Notes: generated from the sequence alone by a model not told the origin. A stretch of 64,000 nucleotides of DNA from Hormiphora californensis (GCA_020137815.1 CM035351.1:7953743-8017742); one strand, 5' to 3'. Counted from the stretch's first letter, positions 12,769-23,103 are shown. Numbers and translations: made by a program.

Positions 12769-13990
12769 AAAGCAGAAAAATGGAAATGATTTATCATCAA
12801 GGACGCTATTATTATAAGGGATGTGTTCTTTTTTAACTTATAAACTTGATTGTGTAGACTTTATAATTTCATAATTTCTATATCCGATGTGTTTTGATTT
12901 GTTGCTAGGTTATTTACTTCAAGTACCCGGTACAAGTCGACTACTCTTCAAAGAGAGTCATTCTGACATGTCCATTTCAGTTTTCCAATTACCATCTTAT
13001 TTATCCATTCGGCATTCAGTTATTTACTAAACCTCTAACTGTGCTCTTACTCATTTAGAAGTACAACTGTACCGTCCTCTGCCTCATTGAAAGACTGTCA
13101 GAGCATTGGCCTGACAGTTGAAAGATGCTCTTCCTCTTCAGATGTTCCCGATCATGTCCAGTTTCGTGTTCCATCTCGATGAAGGGCGAGAGCTGAAAAT
13201 TTTCCAGTATGTTCCTGGCCCGTGGCTGCTTTTTATCGGTGCTCCAACACCCACACCACGTTGCCTGCGAAGCCCTATGTGAGGGGATCGCCCTACGGGC
13301 GCGCGAACATGGGGGGCGCGACGTGCCCAACACACCACGTTTCTCAATCTTCCCGACTTCATGTCATTGTGTGGAACTTCCACCACGTCCACCAACATGC
13401 TGCCTTCCCGGGTGCGCGCGATTTCTGTCGGTCTGGTTGCTGAAAAACTCCACTTTTCACTCTTGGTAACTCTCCGCGCGCACCTTCTACCCTTCCCCGA
13501 TCTCACTGCATCCAGTGATCGAGCTGGCTGTTTTTGCCAGATTGATTGCTTGATATTTGCTAATTGCTTAATGGATGCTGTCTACCCACCTCGGAGTGCG
13601 TGTGTACATGACGTGTAGAGTAGTGGGAGGGGGTTAGTTCAGTCAGGACAAGAATAGGGGAATCGGATTTTCCCAATTTGAAAAAAGATCAGACAATTAC
13701 CACAGGCGGATATCATCATGACCTAATGGGCATGTGGCCCCCTCGTTGTAATTGTTAAAACAACACTTCCACACACACACACGTTTTGTTTGTGTACGTC
13801 ACTCCCATCTAGATCCCGATATAGGTATTAGACACACCCAGACGTGGTACCCCCCACATGGAGTGACAGACAGACATGAAGTATGAACATTGATTCACCT
13901 CTTTCTTTGTACTCAAGGCTACAGAGTACAGAGTGTAGTAGCAGTAGTGTTTGTGTTACTGATAGAGAATATGGTATCACTATCATGTTA
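12769..13990. other. Gene-free interval after the lectin gene
   Basis: Contains the lectin 3' flank (no clear AATAAA after the stop). A GC-richer stretch at about 13,080-13,520 is open on both strands, but I see no motif, codon bias or splice structure that supports a gene. Confidence 0.4.
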
Positions 13991-14250
13991 TTCTGAATAA
14001 TGAGTTCAGAGCAAGAATTAAATAGGGAAGAAAATGGAAAAATACTGGGTTGAACCAGGGACCTCCAGAGAGACATGCTCGGAGCTATAAACCACTAAGC
14101 TACCAAACCCTATATATAGGGTTTGGTAGCTTAGTGGTTTACAGCTCCGAGCATGTCTCTCTGGAGGTCCCTGGCTCAATTCCCGGTCAAACCCAGTATT
14201 TTTCGATTTTCTTCCCTATTTAATTCTTGCTCTGAACTCATTATTCAGAA
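13991..14250. mobile_element. Palindrome of two head-to-head tRNA-like sequences (SINE-like)
   Basis: 260-bp near-perfect palindrome with no spacer (centre TATATA near 14,114). Each half reads outward as a tRNA-like sequence followed by a short tail. The right half starts at 14,119: GGGTTTG acceptor strand, TAGCTTAGTGG (A-box-like), GGTCCCTGGCTCAATTCC (B-box-like), and CAAACCC ending near 14,195, which pairs fully with the acceptor strand. The left half on the minus strand has GGTCCCTGGTTCAACCC. The outer tails, such as AAATACTGGGTTTGACC and AATTAAATAGGGAAG, are also mirrored. Confidence 0.7.
14119..14195 (+). other. tRNA-like (Pol III promoter-like) sequence
   Basis: A 77-nt cloverleaf is approximate: 7/7 acceptor pairs, a D arm AGCT/AGCT around TAGTGGTTTAC, an anticodon stem CCGAG/CTCTGG with one bulge, and a T arm CCTGG/CCCGG with one mismatch and loop CTCAATT. 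The base before the would-be anticodon is A, not the usual T, so it is probably a tRNA-derived repeat and not a working tRNA gene. A mirrored copy lies at about 14,033-14,109 on the minus strand. Confidence 0.55.
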
Positions 14251-14257
14251 TACTAAT

Positions 14258-15056
14258 TAATAGTAGAGTCGATAACTACATCGACCTCTCCCAATTGTTC
14301 CAGTTTTTGTCACATCTGTTTGGAGCCTCGACACGACCTCTAAACAGGTGTTACTTTTTCACAAACTGTTTTCGTCTTGGTGTAATCAGCAGTTGAAATG
14401 TTGCTGATCATAACAAAAACCTGACTAAATTTTTTCAACTTGGGGTAAAACCATGGGTGTCAAAAGTTAGCTCTAGGTCCCCTGAGTAACCATCCGGAGA
14501 CTCTAAGAGATATTTCAAGCCGTTCTCCCGTAATCATTAATCCCGGTGGAGAAAAAAATACAATGCGGACGTACGTGAGCGCTGGCAGGCTGTTTACATG
14601 TTATTGTATGTCTCTCACTCTCTCTGGAAAAACCGCACGTGCGGTTGCGCCGCGCGAGATAACTCTTTCTCAAGGGGGAGAAAAGAGAGAGACGCACATT
14701 AACGTTATACATTAAAGTTGAGGTTGTAGGCAATTGCACGTACGTCCATACTCAAATATGTGCTCTACCGGGATTAATGATTACGGGAGAACGGCTTGAA
14801 ATATCTCTTAGAGTCTCCGGATGGTTACTCAGGGGACCTAGAGCTAACTTTTGACACCCATGGTTTTACCCCAAGTTGAAAAAATTTAGTCAGGTTTTTG
14901 TTATGATCAGCAACATTTCAACTGCTGATTACACCAAGACGAAAACAGTTTGTGAAAAAGTAACACCTGTTTAGAGGTCGTGTCGAGGCTCCAAACTGAT
15001 GTGACAAAAACTGGAACAATTGGGAGAGGTCGATGTAGTTATCGACTCTACTATAA
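14258..15056. mobile_element. Foldback element with TAA target duplication
   Basis: Arms 14,261-14,545 and 14,768-15,053 are about 285-bp inverted copies starting TAGTAGAGTCGATAAC, with TAA directly on each side. The 222-bp centre is unrelated and contains the small palindrome CCGCACGTGCGG. A three-base TWA-type duplication is characteristic of PIF/Harbinger elements, but no transposase is present. It begins 10 bp after the tRNA-like palindrome. Confidence 0.75.
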
Positions 15057-15652
15057 TCTCTCCTTAACCGAGTTCTGCCCGTGTATGTGTGAGATTCCCC
15101 ATTAAACTGTTGTACAGAGGGCGTGTGTGTGTGTTGATCACCAGATATCAAAATTACTTCCCCACTATCATGTTAGTTGAAAGTTGAAGCATCAGACTCG
15201 GATCTGTTGTGATATATGTCGGTGTGTGTGTTTGTGAGTTTTTGTGCCTTGTGTGTATATTAGGCAAGGAACACGGAAAGATGATAGGAAGAGAATTATG
15301 TGTGTCCTCGGTTGTGCTCAAATGGCAAGCTGCCGCAGCACTCAGGACTGTAGGACATTTAACATTACGACGTGTGACTTGAGGAGAGAATCAGGAATCT
15401 TTATGTCCTCTGAGATACACCCTAACTGCATTGGGGTAATGGGCTGTGAAGGAGCAGATAGTGAAGGAGAGCTAGAGAAAAACGACTCCGAGGGTGACAG
15501 AGACAGGGTGACATACATACTCTGTGACAGAGAGAGGGGGAGAGAAAGAGAATATGACACAATACAAAGTTCTGTAGTATGTATCATAACTCCGAATATG
15601 ATGATTATATGCAACACATTCTTCTCTCTTTTCTCTGTTGAGGTAGGCACTA

Positions 15653-17143
15653 TACACGGTGTCCCTTAAGGAGGTGAAACCTCGACTAGATAAAGTTTTT
15701 CGGAGACCGGACCTAGGTTACGTATTTTTGACCGAGGAATCCGAAAAACATAAAATTAAAATCGAAAACGTAGCGGTTTTTGCGTAAAACGGCAAAAACT
15801 GTCATTTTTCAGCGATTTTCGACTTTTTACGCTTTCTAGAGATTTAAAAAATATTTCCTTACAAGATATGATCTTGTGCTTCTAGACTAATAAAATACAA
15901 TCGATTTGCTACAAATTGGTCCCGGGTTTGTGTGATTTGGCCAAAAGCTCTCTTTACTGTGGCCCATCAAAGATGGCCACTCTGCAAATACGTATTTGGC
16001 TCCTGTGGCTGCAGATGTAAACCAAAAGAAGATTTATTATACACCAAAATTTGCGTCTTCTCAAGGCGAACAACCTGGTTTTTACGACATTCCATTTCAT
16101 GCAGGCGTTGAGGAGTTACAGCTGAAAAACTGCTACAGTGGATTTTGGAAATACCCCTACTTCAACAAACCCTAATCCAGATAAGATTTCGAAAAATATA
16201 CATCTTCATACATGAAAATGAAGCTCAGACAAATGCCGACGTGATGCAAAAAACGGGAAGTGTCTAACTTATTTCGTTTAGAAGCTATAGCCAAAGTAAA
16301 AGTGCTTATATTTGCCTTAAAAACACCCTCTAAAAACCATACTTTTAGACAATTTCTGACAATTTCAAACAAATTCTGTCCACAGGGGACTAAGTTGGTG
16401 CACTGGAGGTGACATTTTATTCGTATTGCATTTTTACACAGATTTGCTGTTTTTCAGGGCTTTTAGAGGGTGTTTTCAAGGCAAATATAAGCACTTTTAT
16501 TTTGGCTATAGCTTCTAAACGAAATAAGTTAGACACTTCCCGTTTTTTGCATCACGTTGGCATTTGTCTGAGCTTCATTTTCATGTATGAAGATGTATAT
16601 TTTTCGAAATCTTATCTGGATTAGGGTTTGTTGAAGTAGGGGTATTTCCAAAATCCACTGTAGCAGTTTTTCAGCTGTAACTCCTCAACGCCTGCATAAA
16701 ATGGAATGCCGTAAAAACCAGGTTGTTCGCCTTGAGAAGACGCAAATTTTGGTGTATAATAAATCTTCTTTTGGTTTACATCTGCAGCCACAGGAGCCAA
16801 ATACGTATTTGCAGAGTGGCCATCTTTGATGGGCCACAGTAAAGAGAGCTTTTGGCCAAATCACACAAACCCGGGACCAATTTGTAGCAAATCGATTGTA
16901 TTTTATTAGTCTAGAAGCACAAGATCATATCTTGTAAGGAAATATTTTTTAAATCTCTAGAAAGCGTAAAAAGTCGAAAATCGCTGAAAAATGACAGTTT
17001 TTGCCGTTTTACGCAAAAACCGCTACGTTTTCGATTTTAATTTTATGTTTTTCGGATTCCTCGGTCAAAAATACGTGACCTAGGTCCGGTCTCCAAAAAA
17101 CTTTATCTAGTCGAGGTTTCACCTCCTTAAGGGACACCGTGTA
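15653..17143. mobile_element. Large 1.49-kb foldback element with TA target duplication
   Basis: Two 681-bp arms (15,655-16,335 and 16,461-17,141) are almost identical inverted copies, around a 125-bp spacer. Ends are CACGGTGTCCCTTAAGG and complement, flanked by TA. Open frames in the arms mirror one another and show no protein motif. The near-identity of arms this long points to recent origin or to arm-to-arm gene conversion. Confidence 0.8.
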
Positions 17144-17850
17144 TAATATAACTACGAAGATATTGGCTAGTATGTTGTTATTACTAGAATGATGAACACC
17201 TGCAGCACATGTTTCTCTTATACAGACGCACCAACAAACTTGGTTACGAAGTTACCCCTTTTATTGCATATAATAATAGAGGGGTAATTTCATTACCAAC
17301 CAACAAACATATCTGCACACAATGAAACCACTAATTACATGCTCTATTGCTCTAACCCACAAATATATGGTCTCTCAGAGTGGGAGATGTTTTGTATAAT
17401 AGGGGGAGATTCTCTCACCATCCCTCTCTCAGTCAGGTATCTGTGGTGTCAGAGAGGGTATCTGTGGTGTGCCAGGTGGTGTATGTAGTTGACCCTCTAC
17501 ACACGGCCAACACTACCCTAATAAAATAGAGCCCTTGTCACCTCATCCTAATGCAGCAGACCTACCCACCATGATATTATATCTCCCCCACTAACTTGTC
17601 ACGTCTTGCTGTGTACAAACAAAAGGCCCCACTATATTATACACACCACTCGATGCGTGTGTGTTTACTCTTTCATCGTAATCCCTTTCACATTCTCCTT
17701 CCTTTCCAGCTCATTACAATTTCACAATTTCTACTCATGCATCAGGGAGACTCTCTGATTCAGGTAGACCCATATATCTACACTCATGTTCCTTTTAGTG
17801 GCATATCACATGGTAAATGAAATGTGTGAACCCAATTACACGACTGCTAT

Positions 17851-17999
17851 GTGACACCCAAGTCGGCCCTGAAAAGGGGTCCCCGATACGTGACACCCAA
17901 GTCGGCCCTGACAAGGGGTCCCCGATACGTGACACCCAAGTCTGCCCTGACAAGGGGTCCCCGATACGTGACACCCAAGTCCCCTGACTCCGATACGTG
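17851..17999 (+). repeat. Tandem repeat upstream of the SIX gene
   Basis: About 3.5 copies of a 39-bp unit (GTGACACCCAAGTCGGCCCTG, then AAAAGGGGTCCCCGATAC); the last copy is shortened. It lies about 250 bp upstream of the SIX start codon. Each unit contains GGGGTCCCC, a 9-bp palindrome. Whether it has regulatory activity is unknown. Confidence 0.75.
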
Positions 18000-18190
18000 A
18001 TACCTCTACATACCACTACGGTGTCGGGTGTCACGGTAACGAGGTGCGTGATGTGAGATGTCAGAGATGACGAGAATTACGGGGATGACGAGATTTCGGT
18101 TATAGGAGAATTGTTGGGACAGTCGACAGAGTTAGATGAGAGAGGTTGAGGGTTACAGGAGATATTATGGATACCAGGGGATGGGGTGAG

Positions 18191-18197
18191 TATATAA
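18191..18197 (+). promoter_or_regulatory. TATA box of the SIX gene
   Basis: TATATAA lies 45 bp before the start codon, followed by GTGACGTATA and ACTACGTCA, two CRE-like half sites. This predicts a very short 5' leader. Assigned by sequence and spacing only. Confidence 0.5.
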
Positions 18198-18241
18198 CCC
18201 AGTGACGTATACCACTACGTCATCCAAACAACATCACCAAC

Positions 18242-19212
18242 ATGTTCAGCTCTACCCCCACTGAAACTGACAAGTCCATCTCCCACTTTACCTTCGATGA
18301 ATACCTACCGACTACTAATGGAGTGCCTCCTTCCTTACCTGGTTTCACTACCTTACCTCCCTGCACTGGACCTGATCTGACCTCCCTGATCCCTTGCTAT
18401 CCTAGTGAGGTGTCTATCATCTCTCCTCCCTCCTCGATACCTCCTTCCTGTTCTCCTCCTTCCTCGATACCTCCTTCCTGTTCTCCTCCTCAGCTATACC
18501 TACCTCAGTATGTGGACTACACCAGCCCTCCTCTGGAAGCCGACCCTATTATGGACCTCCCTCCCTCACCCAACTACCAAATGGACTTCTCAGCTACCTC
18601 GGACTACTTCTCCCTCTCCTCCATCACCCTGGACTCCTTCTCTCTGGAGCTGACCTTGCCACCTCCCTCCACTACCACACCCTCCCCGCCCTCTGATGCG
18701 GACCTTCTCTCTCTGATCGGGGACAACAGTACTGTGCTGACTGCTAAGGAGATGGTGACTGATGGACGGTTTGATGAAGCACTGGCCCTCCTGTGTACCT
18801 GCCTACCCGACTCCACCCTTCAGCCCAGGAGACCTGGATCGACTGTGTCTATAAACGAGCTGCTGCCTACCGAGGGAGGAAGAAACTGAACGCAGTGGAT
18901 AGATACCGTCTCCGGAAGAGATTCCCCTTCCCTCCTTCCATCTTCAACGGGGATTCAACACACCACCTGTTCAAGGAGAGTTCCAGGGATATCCTAGCAT
19001 CTGCCTACAACCAGTGTGCCTACCCAACCCCTGATGAGAAGAGAGCACTGTGCTCCCAGTCCGGCCTGACCTACAGCCAAGTTACCAACTACTTCAAGAA
19101 CCGGAGAGGAAGGGAGAGAGCCGCTGGAGTTATAATCAGGAAACGGGAACCAGAGCCTGCTAAACCCTATAAGGAGGATGTCCGAGCTGTCCTGGCCCTA
19201 CTGCAACAATAG
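18242..19212 (+). CDS. SIX-class homeobox transcription factor, intronless, one frame break
   Basis: Starts at ATG 18,242. About 165 Pro/Ser/Thr-rich residues come first, then a degenerate SIX domain (VLTAKEMVTDGRFDEALALL; after the break WIDCVYKRAAAYRGRK, LNAVDRYRLRKRFPFP) and a SIX-type homeodomain (FKESSRDIL, YPTPDEKRAL, VTNYFKNRRGRERA), ending at TAG 19,210. The matches to the family are LGAVxKYRxRRKFPLP and FKEKSR...YPSPxEKR. The frame changes by one base near 18,824-18,826 (CAGCCCAG); one extra C would give a continuous domain of family-like length. The homeodomain has Tyr where helix 3 almost always has Trp (WFKNRR). SIX proteins bind DNA and usually recruit Eya or Groucho; here the acidic and Pro-rich part is N-terminal, not C-terminal. 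Confidence 0.85.
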
Positions 19213-19590
19213 GAGCTGCGTTTTAGTAGCTTTGTGATTTTATGTGCTGATTTCGTAATTCTGAACTAAAATAACTAACGTGTTTAAATTATCCACTCTC
19301 CAATGCAAATCGAAATTCATCTCACTGCTCTAGTGCTCTGATCACTCATCAACGCTCATCACATATGCGTGGGTCACACCACGCTCAGTGAGGGTTCGGC
19401 AGATCATCTCTAGCTAATGTATCATCGTCCTGTAATACACGCCCTCTTTACACCGTTCACATGCAGCAGGGAGGTGCAGCAGGGAGGTGCCCACAGCACT
19501 CCTGATCTCCAAGTAATGATTTCTGTCTGGACTAATCGATATACACTCCATCTCATAAAGGGGGATCAAGTAGTATCAAGTAGTATCTAC

Positions 19591-19611
19591 AATAAATGTT
19601 CTGTCAATAAA
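19591..19611 (+). terminator. Poly(A) signals of the SIX gene
   Basis: AATAAA at 19,591 and 19,606, about 380 bp after the SIX stop codon. The convergent minus-strand gene ends at 19,743, so the 3' ends are about 130 bp apart. Confidence 0.5.
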
Positions 19612-19742
19612 ATATAGAAATCTCGTAAAAATCGGATCAATAGTATTCAAATTTCAATCATAGTTTTAGTACAACTCAACAAGTTGGCTCAGTCACGGTT
19701 AATCTCCAATTAGTCAGCGGGGCAAGGTTCTAAACTATAATG

Positions 19743-21560
19743 CTAGGAATGACCCCGTTTTGATTCTAATTGCCGCATGGTAATGTTTATGGAACAGTTC
19801 AGGATTAGAAACACAACGGGAATGATAATGATGTAGCAGAGGACTGGCATTGTAGCTCCAACATTCGTTACCTCCATCTAGGGGGGGGGGGATAGGTTAG
19901 AATTATAGGAAACATGGTAAATACACTTATCTTATCCCCTAACTAATTAGATGGGCCCATTAGTTGATTTACCGAACCTCACAGAGCGATGTGAGCTACA
20001 CACATAATTAGATGGGCGACTTACCTGAGAGAAAATGAGCATGACCAGCATCCCTGTACCAAACAGAATAACTGAAATGATATCATGTGTTAGTACATTA
20101 CATCATGTTAGTACAGTGTAACAAGTATATAGATCACCAGATCACTACACTGTCACTACACTAACAGTACTAACGTGTTACACTCCAGTTACTCTAGTTA
20201 GTAATGGTGAAGGTGTGTTGTTTATTCAGCCTGGAAACACTACTAACCTAGCCCATAGAGGAGAAATATAATGTTGTGAGACCCCGGTAAATCAAGATAA
20301 TCGTCCATTTCCACTGGGGCAGCGGTGGGATTTATTGCTGCAGGTGTCCGTATCCGATCTGAGGTTGCTGCAGTTGATTGCATCTCAATATCTTGATCTG
20401 TTGCCTGTGGAGTAATGTAGTAGTTAGTTCTTTATACTGTCTGTTCTTTCTGTCTGTCACACCAGACTGAGTCTGAGTTTCGAGGCAAAAACAGTGCGAG
20501 TTAGAGAAGAATGTTGAGAATAAATGTAGGGATTTGAGTGTAGCAATCACTACTGTTTAAAGAAGAAGAAAACCGAATGTTGAGAGAACCCAAAAAACTA
20601 AAGTATGTTGTAGAACTAAAACTATACCCACCACCCGACATCTTTACCTTAATTTTGGAGGAGGGGAATTCTAGTTCCAACTCTGATTGACGGAAACCAC
20701 CTCTGTGACTAGATGTTACTGGTTCTGATTCTTGCATTGACACCTGCAGAGAGATCATTACACATGTTGTCACATGAATTTCACACACAATCAGTCGCCG
20801 TGACAACTGCAACACTGTCATGATATCTCTTTACAAATGTAAAGGAGGGTTAGAACATAATAAGTCATGATACTATAAACATATCCAGCTGAATGACAGT
20901 ATATAACTCACGTTGTCTTCCACCAGACTGCCATTATCCTGGTCGTAGTTCTGGTAGACAACCCCGTCCATAGAGTCTGATACTACCATCCCTGTCGTCC
21001 TGATACTCTTCCTCTCAACCAACCCTCCACCACCTGTAGATACAATTATAGGGGTTGAGAAACAGGGGAATTGTTATGGGGAACAGGGGTTGTTATGGGA
21101 AACAGGGGTTGTTATGGGAAACAGGGGTTGTTATGGGAAACAGGGGTTGTTATGGGAAACAGGGGTTGTTATGGGAAACAGGGGTTGTTATGGGAAACAG
21201 GGGTTGTTATGGGAGACAGGGGTTGTTATGGGAAACAGGGGTTGTTATGGGAAACAGGGGTTGTTATGGGAAACAGGGGTTGTTATGGGAAACAGGGGTT
21301 GTTATGGGAAACAGGGGTTGTTATGGGAAACAGGGGTTGGTATGGGAAACAGGGGTTGGTATGGGAAACAGGGGTTGTTACGGGAAGATGATTACTCTTG
21401 GTATCGAGCTGTCTGGCACCGCTAGACCCCGTTTTGATTCTCAGATCGGGTCGGCGCCGCCAGGTATTGAGTTGTTTTGTAAACGGCATTTTTTATGCCC
21501 CACACGTGGTATTTGTGCAACAACAAGGTACTCACCGATGGTATAGAAATCTCCGTCCAT
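19743..21560 (-). CDS. Two-pass membrane protein, 193 aa, unrecognised
   Basis: Six exons with fitting phases: 21,536-21,560 (ATG), 20,912-21,033, 20,648-20,743, 20,248-20,404, 20,025-20,071, 19,743-19,877 (TAG); total 582 nt. Residues 1-115 are hydrophilic, Ser/Asp/Glu-rich with no signal peptide. Two hydrophobic segments follow: NIIFLLYGLVILFGTGMLVM and, after a 10-residue loop, a stretch around PVLCYIIIIPVVFLILNCS. The tail is short and basic (MRQLESKRGHS). The topology suggests cytosolic N- and C-termini with a hairpin in the membrane. I do not recognise a family. The last exon contains a 17-bp match (GACCCCGTTTTGATTCT on the plus strand) to a repeat copy at about 21,426, so its C-terminus may derive from a repeat. 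Intron 1 carries a minisatellite. Confidence 0.7.
20830..20860 (+). repeat. Dispersed short motif, copy 1
   Basis: TTTACAAATGTAAAGGAGGG followed by TTAGAACATAA; a small hairpin (TTTACA/TGTAAA) plus a constant tail. Related copies are at 44,973-45,008 and, inverted, at 46,081-46,112. This copy lies in an intron of the two-pass membrane protein gene. Confidence 0.5.
21063..21390 (+). repeat. 19-bp minisatellite
   Basis: About 17 copies of GGGGTTGTTATGGGAAACA, almost identical, with variants near the right end (TTGGTATGGG). It lies within intron 1 of the minus-strand two-pass membrane protein gene. Open reading frames here (all three plus frames) are products of the repeat and not genes. Confidence 0.95.
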
Positions 21561-21894
21561 CTCGTGTTATTGATCCTCAGCCTATACAAATGGTACCCAT
21601 TGGCTGACTAAAAGTTTAGTTAGAGGTGAAAACTAGCTGATTCTATCACAAAATATAGGGCTCCAAGACGTTCAAAACAAGGATTTTCAGACAAAACAAA
21701 AGTCAAACGTTTCGAGCCCTTCTTCAATATGACTCTTTTTATTCTGAATTTTTGCCACAACTCCGAAACAAGCGAGATCTACTGCAGCAGCTCCCAACTA
21801 CAAACCATACATGTATTTGGTAGAGAATTGATACATCATTATTTTACAAATTTCAAATAAAATCTAATACTGGATAAAAAGTTAAAATCACACA

Positions 21895-22425
21895 TCAAAT
21901 CGCGGTGAGGTTTTCCTCTTCGTCTTCTACGTTTCTCGGGGAAAAATTTTCCACCGGATCGTTTTTTACGTCTTTCTTCCCCCATCCTGCCACCCGCTCC
22001 TCCAACTTAGTGACCCTCCTACCTAGCTCCTCCAATTCATCCTCCCCAGCCTCCTCTATTAACCGCATCAATTCATCCACCTCCCCATCCCCTACCTTCC
22101 CAGCATCCTCCTCATCCTCCTCATCCAAACCTAACATCAAACTACCGGACCCCAAACATGGCAACCCCTCCATCCCCTCCTTTATCCCCTCTTCATCCTG
22201 CTGACCCTCTTCATCCTGCTGACCCTCCACTACCTGCCCCTCCACTCTCGTTTCCCTCTCCTCATCTATCATCCCCTGACCTTCCTCCTCCGTCTTTATC
22301 ACCTCGGTCTTTATCCCCTCCGCTCCTTCTAGAGGTTCTTCTTTTGAGAGCCACCAAAACAGGGTGGCTCCGGCTGCAAGTGCGCATCCGGTGATTGCGA
22401 TTTTCTTTAACATGGTGGATAACAT
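21895..22425 (-). CDS. Small acidic protein with one N-terminal membrane segment
   Basis: Single exon, 176 aa, ATG at 22,425. The start MLSTMLKKIAIT is followed by a hydrophobic stretch (GCALAAGATLFWWLS), giving a signal-anchor or mitochondrial-type N-terminus. The rest is very acidic: Glu/Gly/Gln repeats (VVEGQQDEEGQQDEEGIKEG), a Glu/Asp-rich block, and a probable coiled coil (DELMRLIEEAGEDELEELG, RRVTKLEERV). No family recognised. A TATA box lies about 60 bp upstream and a TTTATT (AATAAA on the coding strand) at 21,738-21,743. The strong compositional bias means the reading frame rests on the ATG, TATA and poly(A) context. Confidence 0.6.
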   Translation of the reverse strand: MLSTMLKKIAITGCALAAGATLFWWLSKEEPLEGAEGIKTEVIKTEEEGQGMIDEERETRVEGQVVEGQQDEEGQQDEEGIKEGMEGLPCLGSGSLMLGLDEEDEEDAGKVGDGEVDELMRLIEEAGEDELEELGRRVTKLEERVAGWGKKDVKNDPVENFSPRNVEDEEENLTAI

Positions 22426-22439
22426 GGTGGATAAATGAT

Positions 22440-22513
22440 AGCACGTGCAGATAATGGCTGAGTATCGGGGTTCCCTTTTATACCCCTTAGAGGGCCCTAG
22501 AGTTGCACGTGCA
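22440..22513 (-). promoter_or_regulatory. Promoter of the acidic protein gene
   Basis: On the minus strand, GTATAAAAGG (about 22,482-22,491) is a good TATA box. GCACGTGC palindromes, containing the canonical E-box CACGTG, flank it at about 22,441-22,448 and 22,506-22,513. Confidence 0.5.
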
Positions 22514-22824
22514 AACTTACCTGGTTACCAAGCACCGTGGGGGATGTTTCACTGCACTGGGCTAACCAGTCCCCCAGTGGTGCTCTATCATATTTGCCGC
22601 CCGCATTTAAAAGGGTCTCCCAAAGCTTTGTCCACGACGTGCAAAAAACACGTTCGATGTCAGCGGACTGCGTATTAGACGCGGTGGATACTGCTTTAGG
22701 CGACGTTTTATGTGGGCATCAAATACGATGGAGCATACTTTTCACAGAGAATTTAGAACGAAATAAAGCTTGGCAAACGCTGCTGGATAGGGCGGCGCTT
22801 TTCAAAAAAGAAAGCAAAAGTGCA

Positions 22825-23051
22825 TGAGGCCCCTCGGAAATGTTCAAGTCATGCACAATCAAGTCACGCCCACCAATCACAGCTCAGAACGCGCGAAGCA
22901 CTCCACGCGTTCTGAGCTGTGATTGGTGGGCGTGACTTGATTGTGCATGACTTGAACATTTCCGAGTTGGCAAACGTTGCTGGCCCCCGATCCTGTTCTG
23001 CGCCACGCGCAGCGCGGGATAAGGCAGCGCTTTTCAAATTTCCGAGGGGCC
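22825..23051. repeat. Nested palindrome with CCAAT and GC-box-like arms
   Basis: Two perfect arms of about 60 bp (22,835-22,894 and 22,907-22,967) are inverted copies around a 12-bp loop; each arm carries CCAAT beside CACGCCC and ends in CGCG. An outer inverted pair GAGGCCCCTCGGAAA / TTTCCGAGGGGCCTC (about 22,825 and 23,037) encloses it. TTGGCAAACG-TGCTGG also occurs as a direct repeat at about 22,770 and 22,968. Confidence 0.75.
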
Positions 23052-23070
23052 TCATTTTTTTGGCATACGT

Positions 23071-23103
23071 TGCAGGCCCCTTATAATATAATATAAGGGG
23101 CCT
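23071..23103. repeat. Short hairpin
   Basis: AGGCCCCTTATA and TATAAGGGGCCT form a 12-bp stem around an AT loop. It sits just outside the nested palindrome and shares its AGGCCCC element. Confidence 0.6.

Noticed and set aside
13138-13618. Overlapping open frames of 85-122 aa on both strands
   Set aside because: GC-rich, both strands open, no recognisable domain.
18795-18823. A 29-nt GT-AG intron that would restore the SIX frame
   Set aside because: Phase would fit, but it removes residues needed for family-like domain length, and 29 nt is too short for normal metazoan introns; a missing base explains it better.
21055-21546. Open frames of 106-163 aa with (LLWETGVVMGNRGCYGKQG)n
   Set aside because: Product of a 19-bp minisatellite, open in all three plus frames, inside an intron of a minus-strand gene.
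22537-22827. 96-aa plus-strand open frame beside the acidic protein promoter
   Set aside because: No motif or splice context; its 3' end runs into the palindromic repeat.
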